Counted from the stretch's first letter, positions 1 through 9,122 are shown. The stretch is 64,000 nt of DNA from Mucilaginibacter rubeus (GCF_003286415.2 NZ_CP043450.1:5084001-5148000), one strand, 5' to 3'. Notes: a model not told the origin generated them from the letters alone. A program made the numbers and translations.

Positions 1-2148
1 GGTAGCTGTTAAATAATACCTGTTGTCGTAATCATAGTTAGCCCTGGCAATTACCGAAAACAATGAATAGGCATAGAAATCCGATCCAAGTACCGATTTT
101 TCTACCGCTGCAGCGCCACCAAGGTCATAGTATGAAAGATCATTGCTGGCAAAACGATCGCCCTGGGCAAGGGTATAATTCGAGCTGCGTTTACTGGTAC
201 TTGTACCTAACAAGCCGGTAAAATGATGCTTTCCGGCAAAGGTGGTGTTGTAGGTAGCCGTGTTATCCCACTGCCAGTAAAGATCGCTCCAGCGCTCGTG
301 TTTTGCACGCGCGTCGCCGTTATAATTACGGATAGCCTCCTGAATATTGTTAGGAGTAAACGTAAAGAACGTTTGCTGCGCATAATCAACGGCAAAAGTT
401 GAGCGGATATCCAGGCCTTTGATCGGGTTAATGTTCAGATAATTTGATGTTACCAACCTGTTCCTGTTTTGCTGACGGGTGATGTCAAGCGAGTTGAAAG
501 GGTTGAAATCGTTATTATTCTGTTCTCCGTGCGACCGGTAATATACCGTAAGATAATCGCTGTTATAACGGGTTGCCGGATCTTTATAAGGATTATAATT
601 TAAAAGCGGGTTGCCGTTAAGCGCCTTGTTATACACATCATCGGTAGGTATATTATCATCAGTACGGGTAAAACCGGTATTGGTACCAACTTTTAACCAG
701 CGTTTAACATCATATTCGGCATTAAAGCGGCCGGTATATTTATTCTGTTTGGTTTCGTCGATAATACCTTTTGTGCCCGCGTAACCCATACTTAAATAAA
801 AAGTACCACGTTCTGAACCACCCGAAAACGCAACCGAATGATTTTGCTGATAGCCTGTTTGTTTTACCTGATCAAGCCAGTTAAAACTCTGACCACTGTT
901 ATGGGTATCAAATTCCTGCTGCGAAAAAGCGATATTGGTTTTCAGCAACGTGTTGTTGATATAGTCCTGGCGGTTGGCAGTCGGATTATCTTTTAGGTAA
1001 CCATTGGCGTAGGCATCGGTACGCAGGTCAAATAACTGATTGGCATTCATGGTTGAAGGCATGCGCATGATGTTTGTAAAACCAGCCCAGCCTTCATAAG
1101 TAACCGTGCCGTCGCCTGCTTTTCTTTTACCTTTTTTAGTAGTGATGATCACAACGCCGTTGGCACCTCTTGAACCGTATAAAGCGGTAGCAGATGCATC
1201 CTTCAGCACCTGAACCGATGAAACATCATTCAGGTTAATAGATTTAAAGCCGCCCAGGTTGTTTTCCATAACCAAACCATCAACCACATATATCGGGCTT
1301 GAGCCGGAGTTAATGGTATTGATGCCACGGATACGGATGCTGGCATCATCGCTCGGCTTTGAACCTCCGCTTACAAAAACACCCGAAACGCGGCCCTGCA
1401 AAGCTTCACCTACGTTAGTAACCGGCCTTTCTTCAAGTGTTTTTGATTCGATACTGGCTACCGCACCGGTTAAATCTGATTTTTTAAACGTAGCACCTAC
1501 AACTACAACCTCGTTAAGGCTGCTGCTGCTGGATACCAGTTTAACTTTCACCGGTTCAGCACCTGCAGTAACTTCCTGGGTTTCAAAACCGATATAACTT
1601 ACTATTAACACCGTACCCGGAGCCACATTTAAAGAAAAGTCGCCATTTACGTCGGTCACTGTTCCGGTTTGGGTGCCTTTGATTTTGACAGATACACCCG
1701 GAAGCGGCAGGCCTTTTTCATCAACCACATTGCCTTTTACAGGTGCCCGTGATAAATCTATTTCCGGGCGGATAATAGTCATGACGTTTTGCTGAATATC
1801 TTTGTTGCTGATCACAATGACATTACCCGAAGCCTCATAACTGAGATTGATTGGCGATAAAAGCAAATCAAGCACTTCGCTTAATTTAAGGTCGCTTACC
1901 GATAAATTAACCTTTTGATTGGCATTGATCAGTTCTGACACAAAGGTAAAGGAAACATGACTTTTGCTTTCCAGCGTCCTCAGGACACTTTTAAGCGATT
2001 TATTTGATTCTGATATCGAAACACGGGTTTCAAGAGCCGCCTGGGCTCTTGAAGTTTTGGCAAAAGCACTTCCGAATAATGTAAGAATTATAGTTAACTG
2101 TACAAGCGTAATTCTCATTATTTTTAGGAGTATAGGTTTATATTTCAT
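1..2148 (-). CDS. SusC/RagA-family TonB-linked outer membrane receptor with STN domain, 3' end outside window
   Basis: The reading frame is open for 716 codons from an ATG at 2148 to the window edge, so the C-terminal barrel is missing. Residues 1-36 carry a hydrophobic signal segment ending near SRAQ. An STN (secretin/TonB short N-terminal) domain lies at about 45-110, a carboxypeptidase-regulatory-like domain at about 125-205, and the TonB plug at about 210-330, with the typical LYGSRGANGVVIITTKK-type motif. The start of the barrel follows. SusC proteins import large ligands, usually glycans, across the outer membrane with a SusD lipoprotein; susD would be expected just beyond the left edge. 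The STN domain and the upstream fecR and sigma genes on the same strand suggest that ligand binding is signalled to the ECF sigma factor. The substrate cannot be read from the sequence. Confidence 0.95.
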   Translation of the reverse strand, partial: MKYKPILLKIMRITLVQLTIILTLFGSAFAKTSRAQAALETRVSISESNKSLKSVLRTLESKSHVSFTFVSELINANQKVNLSVSDLKLSEVLDLLLSPINLSYEASGNVIVISNKDIQQNVMTIIRPEIDLSRAPVKGNVVDEKGLPLPGVSVKIKGTQTGTVTDVNGDFSLNVAPGTVLIVSYIGFETQEVTAGAEPVKVKLVSSSSSLNEVVVVGATFKKSDLTGAVASIESKTLEERPVTNVGEALQGRVSGVFVSGGSKPSDDASIRIRGINTINSGSSPIYVVDGLVMENNLGGFKSINLNDVSSVQVLKDASATALYGSRGANGVVIITTKKGKRKAGDGTVTYEGWAGFTNIMRMPSTMNANQLFDLRTDAYANGYLKDNPTANRQDYINNTLLKTNIAFSQQEFDTHNSGQSFNWLDQVKQTGYQQNHSVAFSGGSERGTFYLSMGYAGTKGIIDETKQNKYTGRFNAEYDVKRWLKVGTNTGFTRTDDNIPTDDVYNKALNGNPLLNYNPYKDPATRYNSDYLTVYYRSHGEQNNNDFNPFNSLDITRQQNRNRLVTSNYLNINPIKGLDIRSTFAVDYAQQTFFTFTPNNIQEAIRNYNGDARAKHERWSDLYWQWDNTATYNTTFAGKHHFTGLLGTSTSKRSSNYTLAQGDRFASNDLSYYDLGGAAAVEKSVLGSDFYAYSLFSVIARANYDYDNRYYLTAT

Positions 2149-2185
2149 ACTTTAGTTTTGGTTAGTTATTGATTTGGTAACTGGC

Positions 2186-2244
2186 AAAAAAAGCCCCACC
2201 TCGGCCCTGGGCCAAGAAACATTTGAACGTGTGAAAAATGGGGC
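2186..2244 (-). terminator. Possible rho-independent terminator after fecR
   Basis: Read on the minus strand, GCCCCA (2239-2244) pairs with TGGGGC (2193-2198) and is followed by a run of seven T. The long loop holds a second GGCCC/GGGCC hairpin. It lies between fecR and the susC-like gene and may reduce read-through, so the receptor may also have its own promoter. Confidence 0.5.
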
Positions 2245-2352
2245 AAACAACTTAACCGGCAGTACCGCAAATATTGCCGGTTTTTGTTTATTGAGGGTTG
2301 ATGTCGGGTGATCTGCTTTTCTTCATAATTTGATTTAAATTGTACTAATTGA

Positions 2353-3438
2353 TTATCTGCCGGCGCTAATTTTATCATCCGGCGAACCTATGATGATCCG
2401 TCCGTCCTTAAAACTGCATTCCATATTTAATGCTTTACAAATGATCCTCACCTTTTCATCCAATGGTTTTTCTGAAATTGAGGTTGTCAGGGTAAGTTTT
2501 TCCAGTTTCTCGCGGTCGTACTCAATGTTTACGCCGTAGGCTTTATTGATCTTCTCTATAACTGAAATAACCGGGGCATTATCAAACGTAAATTCTTTAA
2601 GGGCCCGTACCTGCGACAAGATGAGCGGACGGGGGAGCAATTGTTTTTCATTATTCTGCTTACCGGCCGAGAAAACCACCTGCTGGTTTTGGGTAAGAAT
2701 AACTTCTTTAGGCCGATCGGGATCCTTTTCATCCGCGGCACCATCATATACGGAAACACGTCCTGTGTTTACTACTACCTTAACGTCCTGCTTTCCGGCT
2801 ATGCTTTTAACTGTAAAGCTGGTACCAAGCACTTTAACAATGATATTTCCGTTGTGGACAAGAAATGGTTTATGGGGATTTTTATGTACTTCAAAAAAAG
2901 CTTCGCCGGTTAACACAACGTCCCTGGTATCACCAAATGTAGCGGGATATCGCAATGACGATCCTGGTTTTATAACCGCCAGGCTCCCATCACTCATGCG
3001 GATCAGTTTAGCCACATGACTTTGGTTGGAGACATTCAGCATATTGACGATCTCGATTACCGGCCCCTGATTTATCTTTTTATAGTTTGACAGATAAAAC
3101 CATACTCCAACAGTAGCAAATAGGCAAATAGCCGCGGCTACCCTGACCCACATTGTTCGGTAAATAGCGGTTTTCTTTTTTTCCGGTACACTGATCCTTT
3201 GCTGCAGACCGGCAATCATTGCGTTTACCTTCTCGTCAGACAGGCTAACTTTCAGGGGCTTGATCCTGATTGATCCGGCTATCGCAGCTGCTTCATCAAT
3301 TGTTTTTTGTTTTTCCGGGTATTGGCTCAGCCACTCCGCCCAAAAAGCATCATGATCCGGTTCTTTTTTCAAAACCCAGGCAATAAAAAAATCATCATGC
3401 AGAAAGTCTTCAACTTCGAAGTTCGAATAATCGGTCAT
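2353..3438 (-). CDS. FecR-family anti-sigma factor
   Basis: A 361-residue inner-membrane protein. The N-terminal 95 residues are cytoplasmic and should bind the ECF sigma factor. One membrane segment lies at about 97-116. A FecR domain (about 125-245) and a C-terminal DUF4974/STN-like domain (about 285-355) are periplasmic. In Fec-type systems the receptor's STN domain contacts FecR, which then releases or activates sigma. The gene lies about 115 bp downstream of the sigma gene and about 200 bp upstream of the susC-like receptor, all on the minus strand, which is the standard arrangement in Bacteroidota. Length and domain order are normal. Confidence 0.93.
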   Translation of the reverse strand: MTDYSNFEVEDFLHDDFFIAWVLKKEPDHDAFWAEWLSQYPEKQKTIDEAAAIAGSIRIKPLKVSLSDEKVNAMIAGLQQRISVPEKKKTAIYRTMWVRVAAAICLFATVGVWFYLSNYKKINQGPVIEIVNMLNVSNQSHVAKLIRMSDGSLAVIKPGSSLRYPATFGDTRDVVLTGEAFFEVHKNPHKPFLVHNGNIIVKVLGTSFTVKSIAGKQDVKVVVNTGRVSVYDGAADEKDPDRPKEVILTQNQQVVFSAGKQNNEKQLLPRPLILSQVRALKEFTFDNAPVISVIEKINKAYGVNIEYDREKLEKLTLTTSISEKPLDEKVRIICKALNMECSFKDGRIIIGSPDDKISAGR

Positions 3439-3553
3439 CTGGGCGTCGGTGTACAGTTGGTTACACCCTATATATCAGAAAACCGCCCCGGAATACTCAC
3501 TTACCGGCAAAAAAAATGAAGGAATTTTAATTTAATATATAAAACACTAAATA

Positions 3554-4174
3554 TCAATGAATTAATTTAGAAGTTTTTATAAGCATCAATACAAAAACAA
3601 ACACCGCCCAGTTGGCTTTGAAGCTTTTATAGGCACGTTGCAGCAGGTTGTGAACCGATTGCCTGTTAATACCCATGATCTGTTCGATCTCGTTAAAATC
3701 CAGTTCTTCAAAAAAGCGAAGATAAAGTACCTCCCTGTGGCGTGGCGGCAACTCGTTGAGTACCTGTTGTACCCGTGTGCTAAGTAATGTGACATCAAAC
3801 TCAGCAATCAGCCGGGTTTCAATACTGAAATCAACCAGGAAATCATAGGATTCGTCAAGCGCCTGGTTTCGTTGCCAGTTTGCCTGTTCGCGAAAAACAC
3901 GATGGCGCATAGCTTTAAAAAGATAGCCTTTTACCGCCGGCGTGGCGTTAATGCGCTCCCGTCCCTCCCAAAGATCAAAAAACAGGTCCTGTATACAATC
4001 TTCAATAAAAGCTTCATCCTGGTTAAAACGGTAACCATAGTTAAAAAGGGCTTTGGCATACCTGCTCACCAGCTCGGTATAAGCATCCCGGTTACCCGCT
4101 CTGAAAAGATCCCAAAGATCTGTTTCTTTAACGGCGGCCGTGAAATCCTTTATTGCACCCATTGATCTCGTCAC
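3554..4174 (-). CDS. ECF-type RNA polymerase sigma-70 factor
   Basis: A 206-residue protein with sigma region 2 at about 30-100 and region 4 at about 130-185, containing LPPRHREVLYLRFFEELDF and a helix-turn-helix around GINRQSVHNLLQRAYKSF. It belongs to the expanded ECF class paired with FecR and SusC-like receptors in Bacteroidota. The C-terminus ends in a short hydrophobic stretch (AVFVFVLMLIKTSKLIH), an extra tail often seen in this class. It is the first gene of the minus-strand sigma-fecR-susC unit and is divergent from the small exported protein and second receptor. An internal start at Met5 is possible. Confidence 0.93.
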   Translation of the reverse strand: MTRSMGAIKDFTAAVKETDLWDLFRAGNRDAYTELVSRYAKALFNYGYRFNQDEAFIEDCIQDLFFDLWEGRERINATPAVKGYLFKAMRHRVFREQANWQRNQALDESYDFLVDFSIETRLIAEFDVTLLSTRVQQVLNELPPRHREVLYLRFFEELDFNEIEQIMGINRQSVHNLLQRAYKSFKANWAVFVFVLMLIKTSKLIH

Positions 4175-4473
4175 TTTCTGCGTCCCGGGAAGATAAATAG
4201 CTAAATTAATTGGTTGATCTCCGGTTTACCGGAAAACGGATTCAACAAAATAAAACGAAAGTTAGATAAAAATCAATTAAAATACCTGAACATCTTACAA
4301 CTGAGACAAAAGTTACAATTTACGGGGTCAATCGAAAGCGCTATCAATTGCTTCGCGATGTAAACACAACCCAATAAAATTTGTATCGCTTTAATATTGC
4401 ATGAACGTTATCCATGGCTTGGCCAGCTAAAATCCCCCGATTTTATTCAGAATTGCTGTTTATCTTAGGCGCG
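4175..4473. other. Divergent intergenic region, no gene seen
   Basis: About 300 bp separates the sigma gene from the preferred start of the next plus-strand gene. It is AT-rich and has no convincing open frame. A weak -7-like TAATATTG occurs at 4392-4399. Promoters for both directions should lie here. Confidence 0.4.
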
Positions 4474-4872
4474 ATGATCAGAAGGATTACAGCTTTCTTA
4501 ATGGCCGGGCTCTTACTCTTTGGCAGCGTAGCTTTGCCACTGGGCGATTTTTCCCTGCTGAAAGAACTGCCCCGCATGTATCAGGCGTATGAAAAAGTGG
4601 TTTCGCCCGACGAAAAAGGTGTACTCGATTTCATCGGCGATTATTTGCTGAACGGCAAAGATCTGTTGGGTCATAATCAGCATGACCAGCCATCCAAAGC
4701 AGGCGATCTCCAGTTTCAGCGTTCGGCCGCTTTCGCTACCATTATCCAGCCCGGTGTGCCTTTGATCAGGTTATTACCAGCCCCGGCAGGACCCGACCAT
4801 CATGCTGTTTACCTGCCTCCTGCTGCCTTAAGTGATTATCACCCATCCTTATTCCGCCCTCCGTTAGCGTAA
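4474..4872 (+). CDS. Small exported protein preceding a TonB-dependent receptor
   Basis: From the ATG at 4474 the product is 132 residues, with a good signal-like segment (MIRRITAFLMAGLLLFGSVA). An upstream in-frame ATG at 4414 would add 20 residues but bury the signal sequence, so the later start is preferred. The mature part is rich in His and Pro (GHNQHDQPSK, GPDHHAVYLPP, DYHPSLFRPP). I do not recognise a family. It lies 53 bp upstream of a TonB-dependent receptor gene and is probably co-transcribed, so it may be an accessory periplasmic protein for that receptor. The His content allows a metal-related role, but that is inference only. Confidence 0.65.
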   Translation: MIRRITAFLMAGLLLFGSVALPLGDFSLLKELPRMYQAYEKVVSPDEKGVLDFIGDYLLNGKDLLGHNQHDQPSKAGDLQFQRSAAFATIIQPGVPLIRLLPAPAGPDHHAVYLPPAALSDYHPSLFRPPLA

Positions 4873-4925
4873 GCCACCCCACATTCCTAATCTATTTATT
4901 TTTTTACGCTACACGCTAATTTTTC

Positions 4926-7097
4926 ATGCGCAAACTACTTTTATGGGTTGTGCTGCTGCTTTCTTTTTCGGCACGCGCACAACATACTTTACACCTGGTT
5001 GTGAAAGACGATCAGAGCAAACTACCCTTGACCGGCGTCACGGCCTATATCGCCGATCTTAAAAAAGGTGGTGTTTCCGACACCAGCGGTCATATTATTA
5101 TCAAGAATATTCCCTCCGGCAAATACGAGATAAAGCTGAGCATGGTGGGATACTTGCCGGCAGATAAGACTTTGGCATTTCCGTTAAAGTCACTTGATGA
5201 AACGGTAGAAGTTTACCTGGAACCGATGGCCGGCGAGCTGGCCGAAGTGGTTATACAAACCAACCGCACCGGCCGAAACCGCAGTGAGATACCTACCCGC
5301 ATTGAAGCCTTGCCTCCCGAAGAGCTTGACGAAAAAGGCACCATGCGCCCCGGCGATATTAAAATGCTGCTGGGGGAAATCACAGGTGTGCATATACAAG
5401 CCACTTCGGCGGTGAGCGGCCTTGCCAGTTTCCGTATCGAAGGCCTTGACAGCCGGTACACACAATTACTACAGGACGGTCTGCCAACTTATGATGGTTT
5501 TTCGGGCGGACTGGGCCTGGTACAGGTATCGCCACTAAACTTGAAACAGGTCGAGATCATCAAAGGCTCCGCTTCTACCCTATATGGTGGCGGCGCTATA
5601 GCTGGCCTGGTAAACCTGATCAGCAAAACTCCGGGCAAAAAGCCGGAGCTTAACTTCCTGCTTAACCAAAACACAGCCAAAGGAACTGATGCAAGCGGAT
5701 TTTATAGCCAGCAATGGCACGAGGTAGGCACAACCATTTTCGGTGTCTATAATTATAACGGAGCTTATGATCCTGGCAGCACCGGTTTTTCGGCAATCCC
5801 TAAAACCAACCGTTTTTTGCTTAACCCCAGGATTTTCTGGAAGCCTGGAAGTAAAGATTCCCTGTGGTTTGGTGTAAATATATTGCACGAGGATCGCAAA
5901 GGCGGCGATATGCAGGTTCTTCGTGGCCACCCTGATAACCTGCATCAGTATTTTGAACATAACATCAGCGACCGCTTGTCTTCGCAATTTTCTTACACCC
6001 ATAAGCTCGATAGCAACAGTCAGTTCAACTTCAAAAATACTGTGGGCTATTTTAACCGCAAGCTCAGTCAGCCTCAATTCAATTTCAGGGGCGTTCAGGT
6101 TTCATCTTACACAGAGGCAAATTATGTGCGCAATGGCAAAGTTGCCAATTGGGTAGCCGGAGCGGATGTTTGGACAGATCATTTAACCCCAAAAGATGGC
6201 AGCGCCAATCTGGGTTATAGCCGCAATACCTACGGGTTGTTTGCACAAAATACTTTTAAACCGGCAAAATGGTTCGCGGTTGAAAGTGGCTTGCGGCTTG
6301 ACGGAAACTCCCCCTCACCTGCTACGCCGTCAAACGGTTTGTTTTTATTGCCCCGCGTAAATGGCCTTTTCAGGTTGAACGAACATTGGACCAGCCGTAT
6401 TGGCGGTGGCCTTGGTTATAAGATGCCCGATATATTTAATGACGATGCCGAAGAACAAGGCTATCGTTATTTGCAGCCCCTGAACATAGGAGCAACCAAA
6501 GCCGAGCGCTCGTCAGGGGCAAATTGGGATGTTAATTATAAGGGTGTTGTTGGCGATGCTTTTCTGCAGGTTAATCAATTATTTTTCCTGACCCGGGTAA
6601 ACGATCCGCTGATCTTGCAGCATAATGCTTTCATCAACGCGCCAGGCTACCTATTAAGCAAAGGCACCGAAACCAATATGAAACTACTCATGGACGAACT
6701 GGGTATTTACCTGGGTTATACCTATACAGATGTTCAGCGCCACTTTAACGGCTTGGCATCAGCGCAAACATTAACGCCTAAACACCAGCTGAATGCGGAT
6801 ATGACTTATGAAATTGAGAATAGTTTCCGCGCAGGTATAGAAGGCTTTTACACCGGAGCTCAATTATTGGGCGATGGTACTACCGGCCGCTCCTACTGGA
6901 CATTCGGACTGCTGGTTCAAAAAATGTGGAAACACTTCGATATATTCATTAACGGAGAAAACCTGACCGATCAGCGGCAAAGCAGATGGGGCACCATCTA
7001 TACCGGCCCTATGTCGAGCCCGATCTTTAAAGACATTTACGCGCCGCTGGATGGCGCTGTGATAAATGCTGGAATAAGGATCAAACTCCTGAATTGA
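4926..7097 (+). CDS. TonB-dependent outer membrane receptor
   Basis: A 723-residue receptor. A signal peptide of about 18 residues ends in SARAQ. A carboxypeptidase-regulatory-like domain (about 20-95) is followed by the plug (about 110-220, with GSASTLYGGGAIAGLVNLIS) and a 22-strand-type barrel ending in a short C-terminal beta strand (AVINAGIRIKLLN). There is no STN domain, unlike the receptor at the left edge, so it is not expected to signal through FecR. The size fits siderophore, haem, metal or cobalamin receptors better than SusC proteins, which are around 1000 residues. The ligand is unknown; the small exported protein just upstream is the only clue. Confidence 0.92.
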   Translation: MRKLLLWVVLLLSFSARAQHTLHLVVKDDQSKLPLTGVTAYIADLKKGGVSDTSGHIIIKNIPSGKYEIKLSMVGYLPADKTLAFPLKSLDETVEVYLEPMAGELAEVVIQTNRTGRNRSEIPTRIEALPPEELDEKGTMRPGDIKMLLGEITGVHIQATSAVSGLASFRIEGLDSRYTQLLQDGLPTYDGFSGGLGLVQVSPLNLKQVEIIKGSASTLYGGGAIAGLVNLISKTPGKKPELNFLLNQNTAKGTDASGFYSQQWHEVGTTIFGVYNYNGAYDPGSTGFSAIPKTNRFLLNPRIFWKPGSKDSLWFGVNILHEDRKGGDMQVLRGHPDNLHQYFEHNISDRLSSQFSYTHKLDSNSQFNFKNTVGYFNRKLSQPQFNFRGVQVSSYTEANYVRNGKVANWVAGADVWTDHLTPKDGSANLGYSRNTYGLFAQNTFKPAKWFAVESGLRLDGNSPSPATPSNGLFLLPRVNGLFRLNEHWTSRIGGGLGYKMPDIFNDDAEEQGYRYLQPLNIGATKAERSSGANWDVNYKGVVGDAFLQVNQLFFLTRVNDPLILQHNAFINAPGYLLSKGTETNMKLLMDELGIYLGYTYTDVQRHFNGLASAQTLTPKHQLNADMTYEIENSFRAGIEGFYTGAQLLGDGTTGRSYWTFGLLVQKMWKHFDIFINGENLTDQRQSRWGTIYTGPMSSPIFKDIYAPLDGAVINAGIRIKLLN

Positions 7098-7108
7098 TAG
7101 CTCAGATC

Positions 7109-7146
7109 AAAGCCTCAGATCGTACGATCTGAGGCTTTTTATTTTT
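7109..7146. terminator. Bidirectional rho-independent terminator
   Basis: A nearly continuous inverted repeat: AAAGCCTCAGATC (7109-7121) pairs with GATCTGAGGCTTT (7126-7138). T-runs follow on the plus strand and A-runs precede it. It separates the plus-strand TonB receptor from the convergent AraC gene and can serve both. Its right arm is also found in the terminator at 9021-9050. Confidence 0.85.
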
Positions 7147-8046
7147 TTACTCTTCCGGGGCTACTTCTGCTCCCGTCGGTATACGAGCCATCGACGACGG
7201 GGTTACGCCAAAGCGCTGTTTAAATGCCCTGCTAAAATGGGCCAATGTTTCAAACCCGCTTTCAAAAGCTACATCGCTTACCGCTTTCTTACTATTAATA
7301 CTTAACAGGCTTTTGGCGTAAAACAAACGCCTTTCCAGTAGCCACCTGCCCGGCGTAGCATTAAAAACAGCATGAAAGTCGCGTTTAAATGCAGAGAGGC
7401 TGCGATTACTGAGCTGGGCAAATTCTTCTATCTTCAGATTATAACGAAAATTATCAGTCATGATCCGTTCCAGGGCCGCCGTGCCTGGCTCGTTTACCAG
7501 CGTACAGAAATAAGATAACAACTCGGCGTTAACGGGCTTATCCGCTATGGTTAAAATCAGTTCTTTAAATTTTAATTCCAGTAAGGATTGCGCGGGCTCC
7601 CTTGCTTCGCTGAAATAGGAAGCCATAGAATGAAAGAACCCGGCCAGCGTATCGGAGGAGTTTAACCTGATCACCTGCCGATGGCTGGATTGCTTAACAG
7701 GTGGATTAAATTTTTTACCAAGTGTTTGGCAAATAAAATCATCCGGAATAAAAAACAGCACCAGGCAAAAGCCGATATCGAAAAATTGCTCCAGTACAAA
7801 AGCGCCCTTCCTCACAAATACACAATTGCCGGCCTCAATACTGTAAGAACCTTCAGATGTATGCCAGATCTTTTTACCCTCCACCACATAAAAAAGGTAA
7901 TTGAATTGCGTCCAAAGTGTAGAAAACTTGTTCTTCATCAAACGCGCTTCTGCCGGGCAACTAAATATGGTGATCAGTGAGTCATTACAGCTAAACTGCC
8001 GGTGATAATTCGGATGCTGCAGCACACTTTCATACAGATTTTTCAT
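7147..8046 (-). CDS. AraC-family transcriptional regulator
   Basis: A 299-residue regulator with an N-terminal cupin-like effector domain (about 20-170) and a C-terminal double helix-turn-helix (about 195-295). The latter contains LSAFKRDFHAVFNATPGRW and VAFESGFETLAHFSRAFKQR. It is divergent from the methyltransferase gene at 8200. The 153-bp gap holds two TGGACTT direct repeats 21 bp apart, which is AraC-type spacing, so it probably controls the methyltransferase and perhaps itself. It is paralogous to the AraC gene at 15007, with which it shares the GRS/NRSL-x-x-FKRDF pattern. The inducer is unknown. Confidence 0.9.
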   Translation of the reverse strand: MKNLYESVLQHPNYHRQFSCNDSLITIFSCPAEARLMKNKFSTLWTQFNYLFYVVEGKKIWHTSEGSYSIEAGNCVFVRKGAFVLEQFFDIGFCLVLFFIPDDFICQTLGKKFNPPVKQSSHRQVIRLNSSDTLAGFFHSMASYFSEAREPAQSLLELKFKELILTIADKPVNAELLSYFCTLVNEPGTAALERIMTDNFRYNLKIEEFAQLSNRSLSAFKRDFHAVFNATPGRWLLERRLFYAKSLLSINSKKAVSDVAFESGFETLAHFSRAFKQRFGVTPSSMARIPTGAEVAPEE

Positions 8047-8077
8047 AAAACACCTAAAACCTAAATTTTATCACATT

Positions 8078-8105
8078 TGGACTTCAAAGTCATTTATCTG
8101 GACTT
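8078..8105. promoter_or_regulatory. Candidate AraC operator (two direct half-sites)
   Basis: TGGACTT occurs at 8078-8084 and again at 8099-8105. The starts are 21 bp apart, which places both on one face of the helix. The site lies between the divergent AraC and methyltransferase genes. Binding is inferred from spacing and position only. Confidence 0.45.
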
Positions 8106-8199
8106 TTCAGACAAACGCTCTTTTGCTTTCAAAGCTACCTTTGATATTACTAAATACAAATAAACAATTTGAAAATCAAATATTTAAATCATCAACATT

Positions 8200-9012
8200 A
8201 TGAACCCCAACAAAGCACTATGGGAAAAAGGCGACTTCACACAAATTGCAGCAACTATGCGAGAGAGTGGCGAAGAGCTGGTTAGTAAATTAGGAATCAC
8301 CAAAAACCTCAGGGTACTTGACCTTGGGTGCGGCGATGGTACAACCGCCATTCCGGAAGCAAGGCTTGGCGCCGATGTTTCAGGCGTTGATATAGCAGCG
8401 AACCTTGTGGCAGCAGGAAACGCGCGCGCCAAGGCAGAAGGACTAACTCAATGCACATTCAGCGAAGGCGATGCAAGTGATCTGAACCAATTAAAAGATA
8501 ATTCATTTGACCTTGTGGTTAGCATATTTGGCGCTATGTTCGCACCAAAACCTTTGGATGTTGCAAAAGAAATGGTGCGCGTGGTACGTCCCGGCGGTAA
8601 AATTGTTATGGGTAACTGGATTCCCGGCGACCCTACCCTGGTAGCGCAGATACTCAAAATCAGTTCGGCTTATATGCCACCGCCACCCGAGGGCTTTATC
8701 AGTCCGATGCTGTGGGGAGTTGAAGAAAGTGTGATAGAGCGCTTCGTTAACGCGGGCATCAGGAAGGAAAATATTTACTTTGCTAAAGAAACATTTACTT
8801 TCAAGGCTCCTTATAGCCCAACAAAGTTTGTTGAGGCTTTCAAAAACTATTATGGCCCTACCATGAATGCATTTGAAGCCGCCGAAAAAAATAACAAAAG
8901 CGCAGAGCTACAGCAGGAACTGGAAACACTGTTCAACAGTCAAAACAAAAGCGATACCGAAAACAGTACGTCCATAAACGCCAAATACTTAAAAGTTACG
9001 GTGATTAAGTAA
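8200..9012 (+). CDS. Class I SAM-dependent methyltransferase
   Basis: A 270-residue cytosolic protein with a Methyltransf_11/25-type Rossmann core. Motif I is VLDLGCGDGTT (about 39-49), the acidic motif II is GVDIA (about 61-65), and the post-motif region is FDLVVSIFGAMFAPKPLDVAKEM, followed by VVRPGGKIVMGNW. It resembles UbiE/small-molecule methyltransferases; the acceptor is not predictable. The gene is divergent from an AraC regulator, stands alone, and ends 8 bp before a strong terminator. The start at 8200 has no Shine-Dalgarno sequence, usual for this phylum. Confidence 0.88.
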   Translation: MNPNKALWEKGDFTQIAATMRESGEELVSKLGITKNLRVLDLGCGDGTTAIPEARLGADVSGVDIAANLVAAGNARAKAEGLTQCTFSEGDASDLNQLKDNSFDLVVSIFGAMFAPKPLDVAKEMVRVVRPGGKIVMGNWIPGDPTLVAQILKISSAYMPPPPEGFISPMLWGVEESVIERFVNAGIRKENIYFAKETFTFKAPYSPTKFVEAFKNYYGPTMNAFEAAEKNNKSAELQQELETLFNSQNKSDTENSTSINAKYLKVTVIK

Positions 9013-9020
9013 TTCAGGAA

Positions 9021-9052
9021 AAAGCCTTAGATCAAAAGATCTGAGGCTTTTT
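9021..9052 (+). terminator. Rho-independent terminator after the methyltransferase gene
   Basis: AAAGCCTTAGATC (9021-9033) pairs, with one G:T pair, with GATCTGAGGCTTT (9038-9050) around a 4-nt loop and is followed by T. The right arm is identical to that of the 7109-7138 terminator. Confidence 0.85.
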
Positions 9053-9122
9053 CCTAAGTTATTTTGTAGCTCAGGATCCGGCTATCAACACCTACTGCAA
9101 ACAAAATACCCTATCTTTAAAA

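Noticed and set aside
2166..2378. 70-codon minus-strand frame after fecR
   Set aside because: It overlaps the end of fecR and the terminator-like hairpin, and has no family resemblance or signal.
2546..3019. 157-codon plus-strand frame inside fecR
   Set aside because: Antisense shadow of a clear FecR gene; composition follows the opposite strand.
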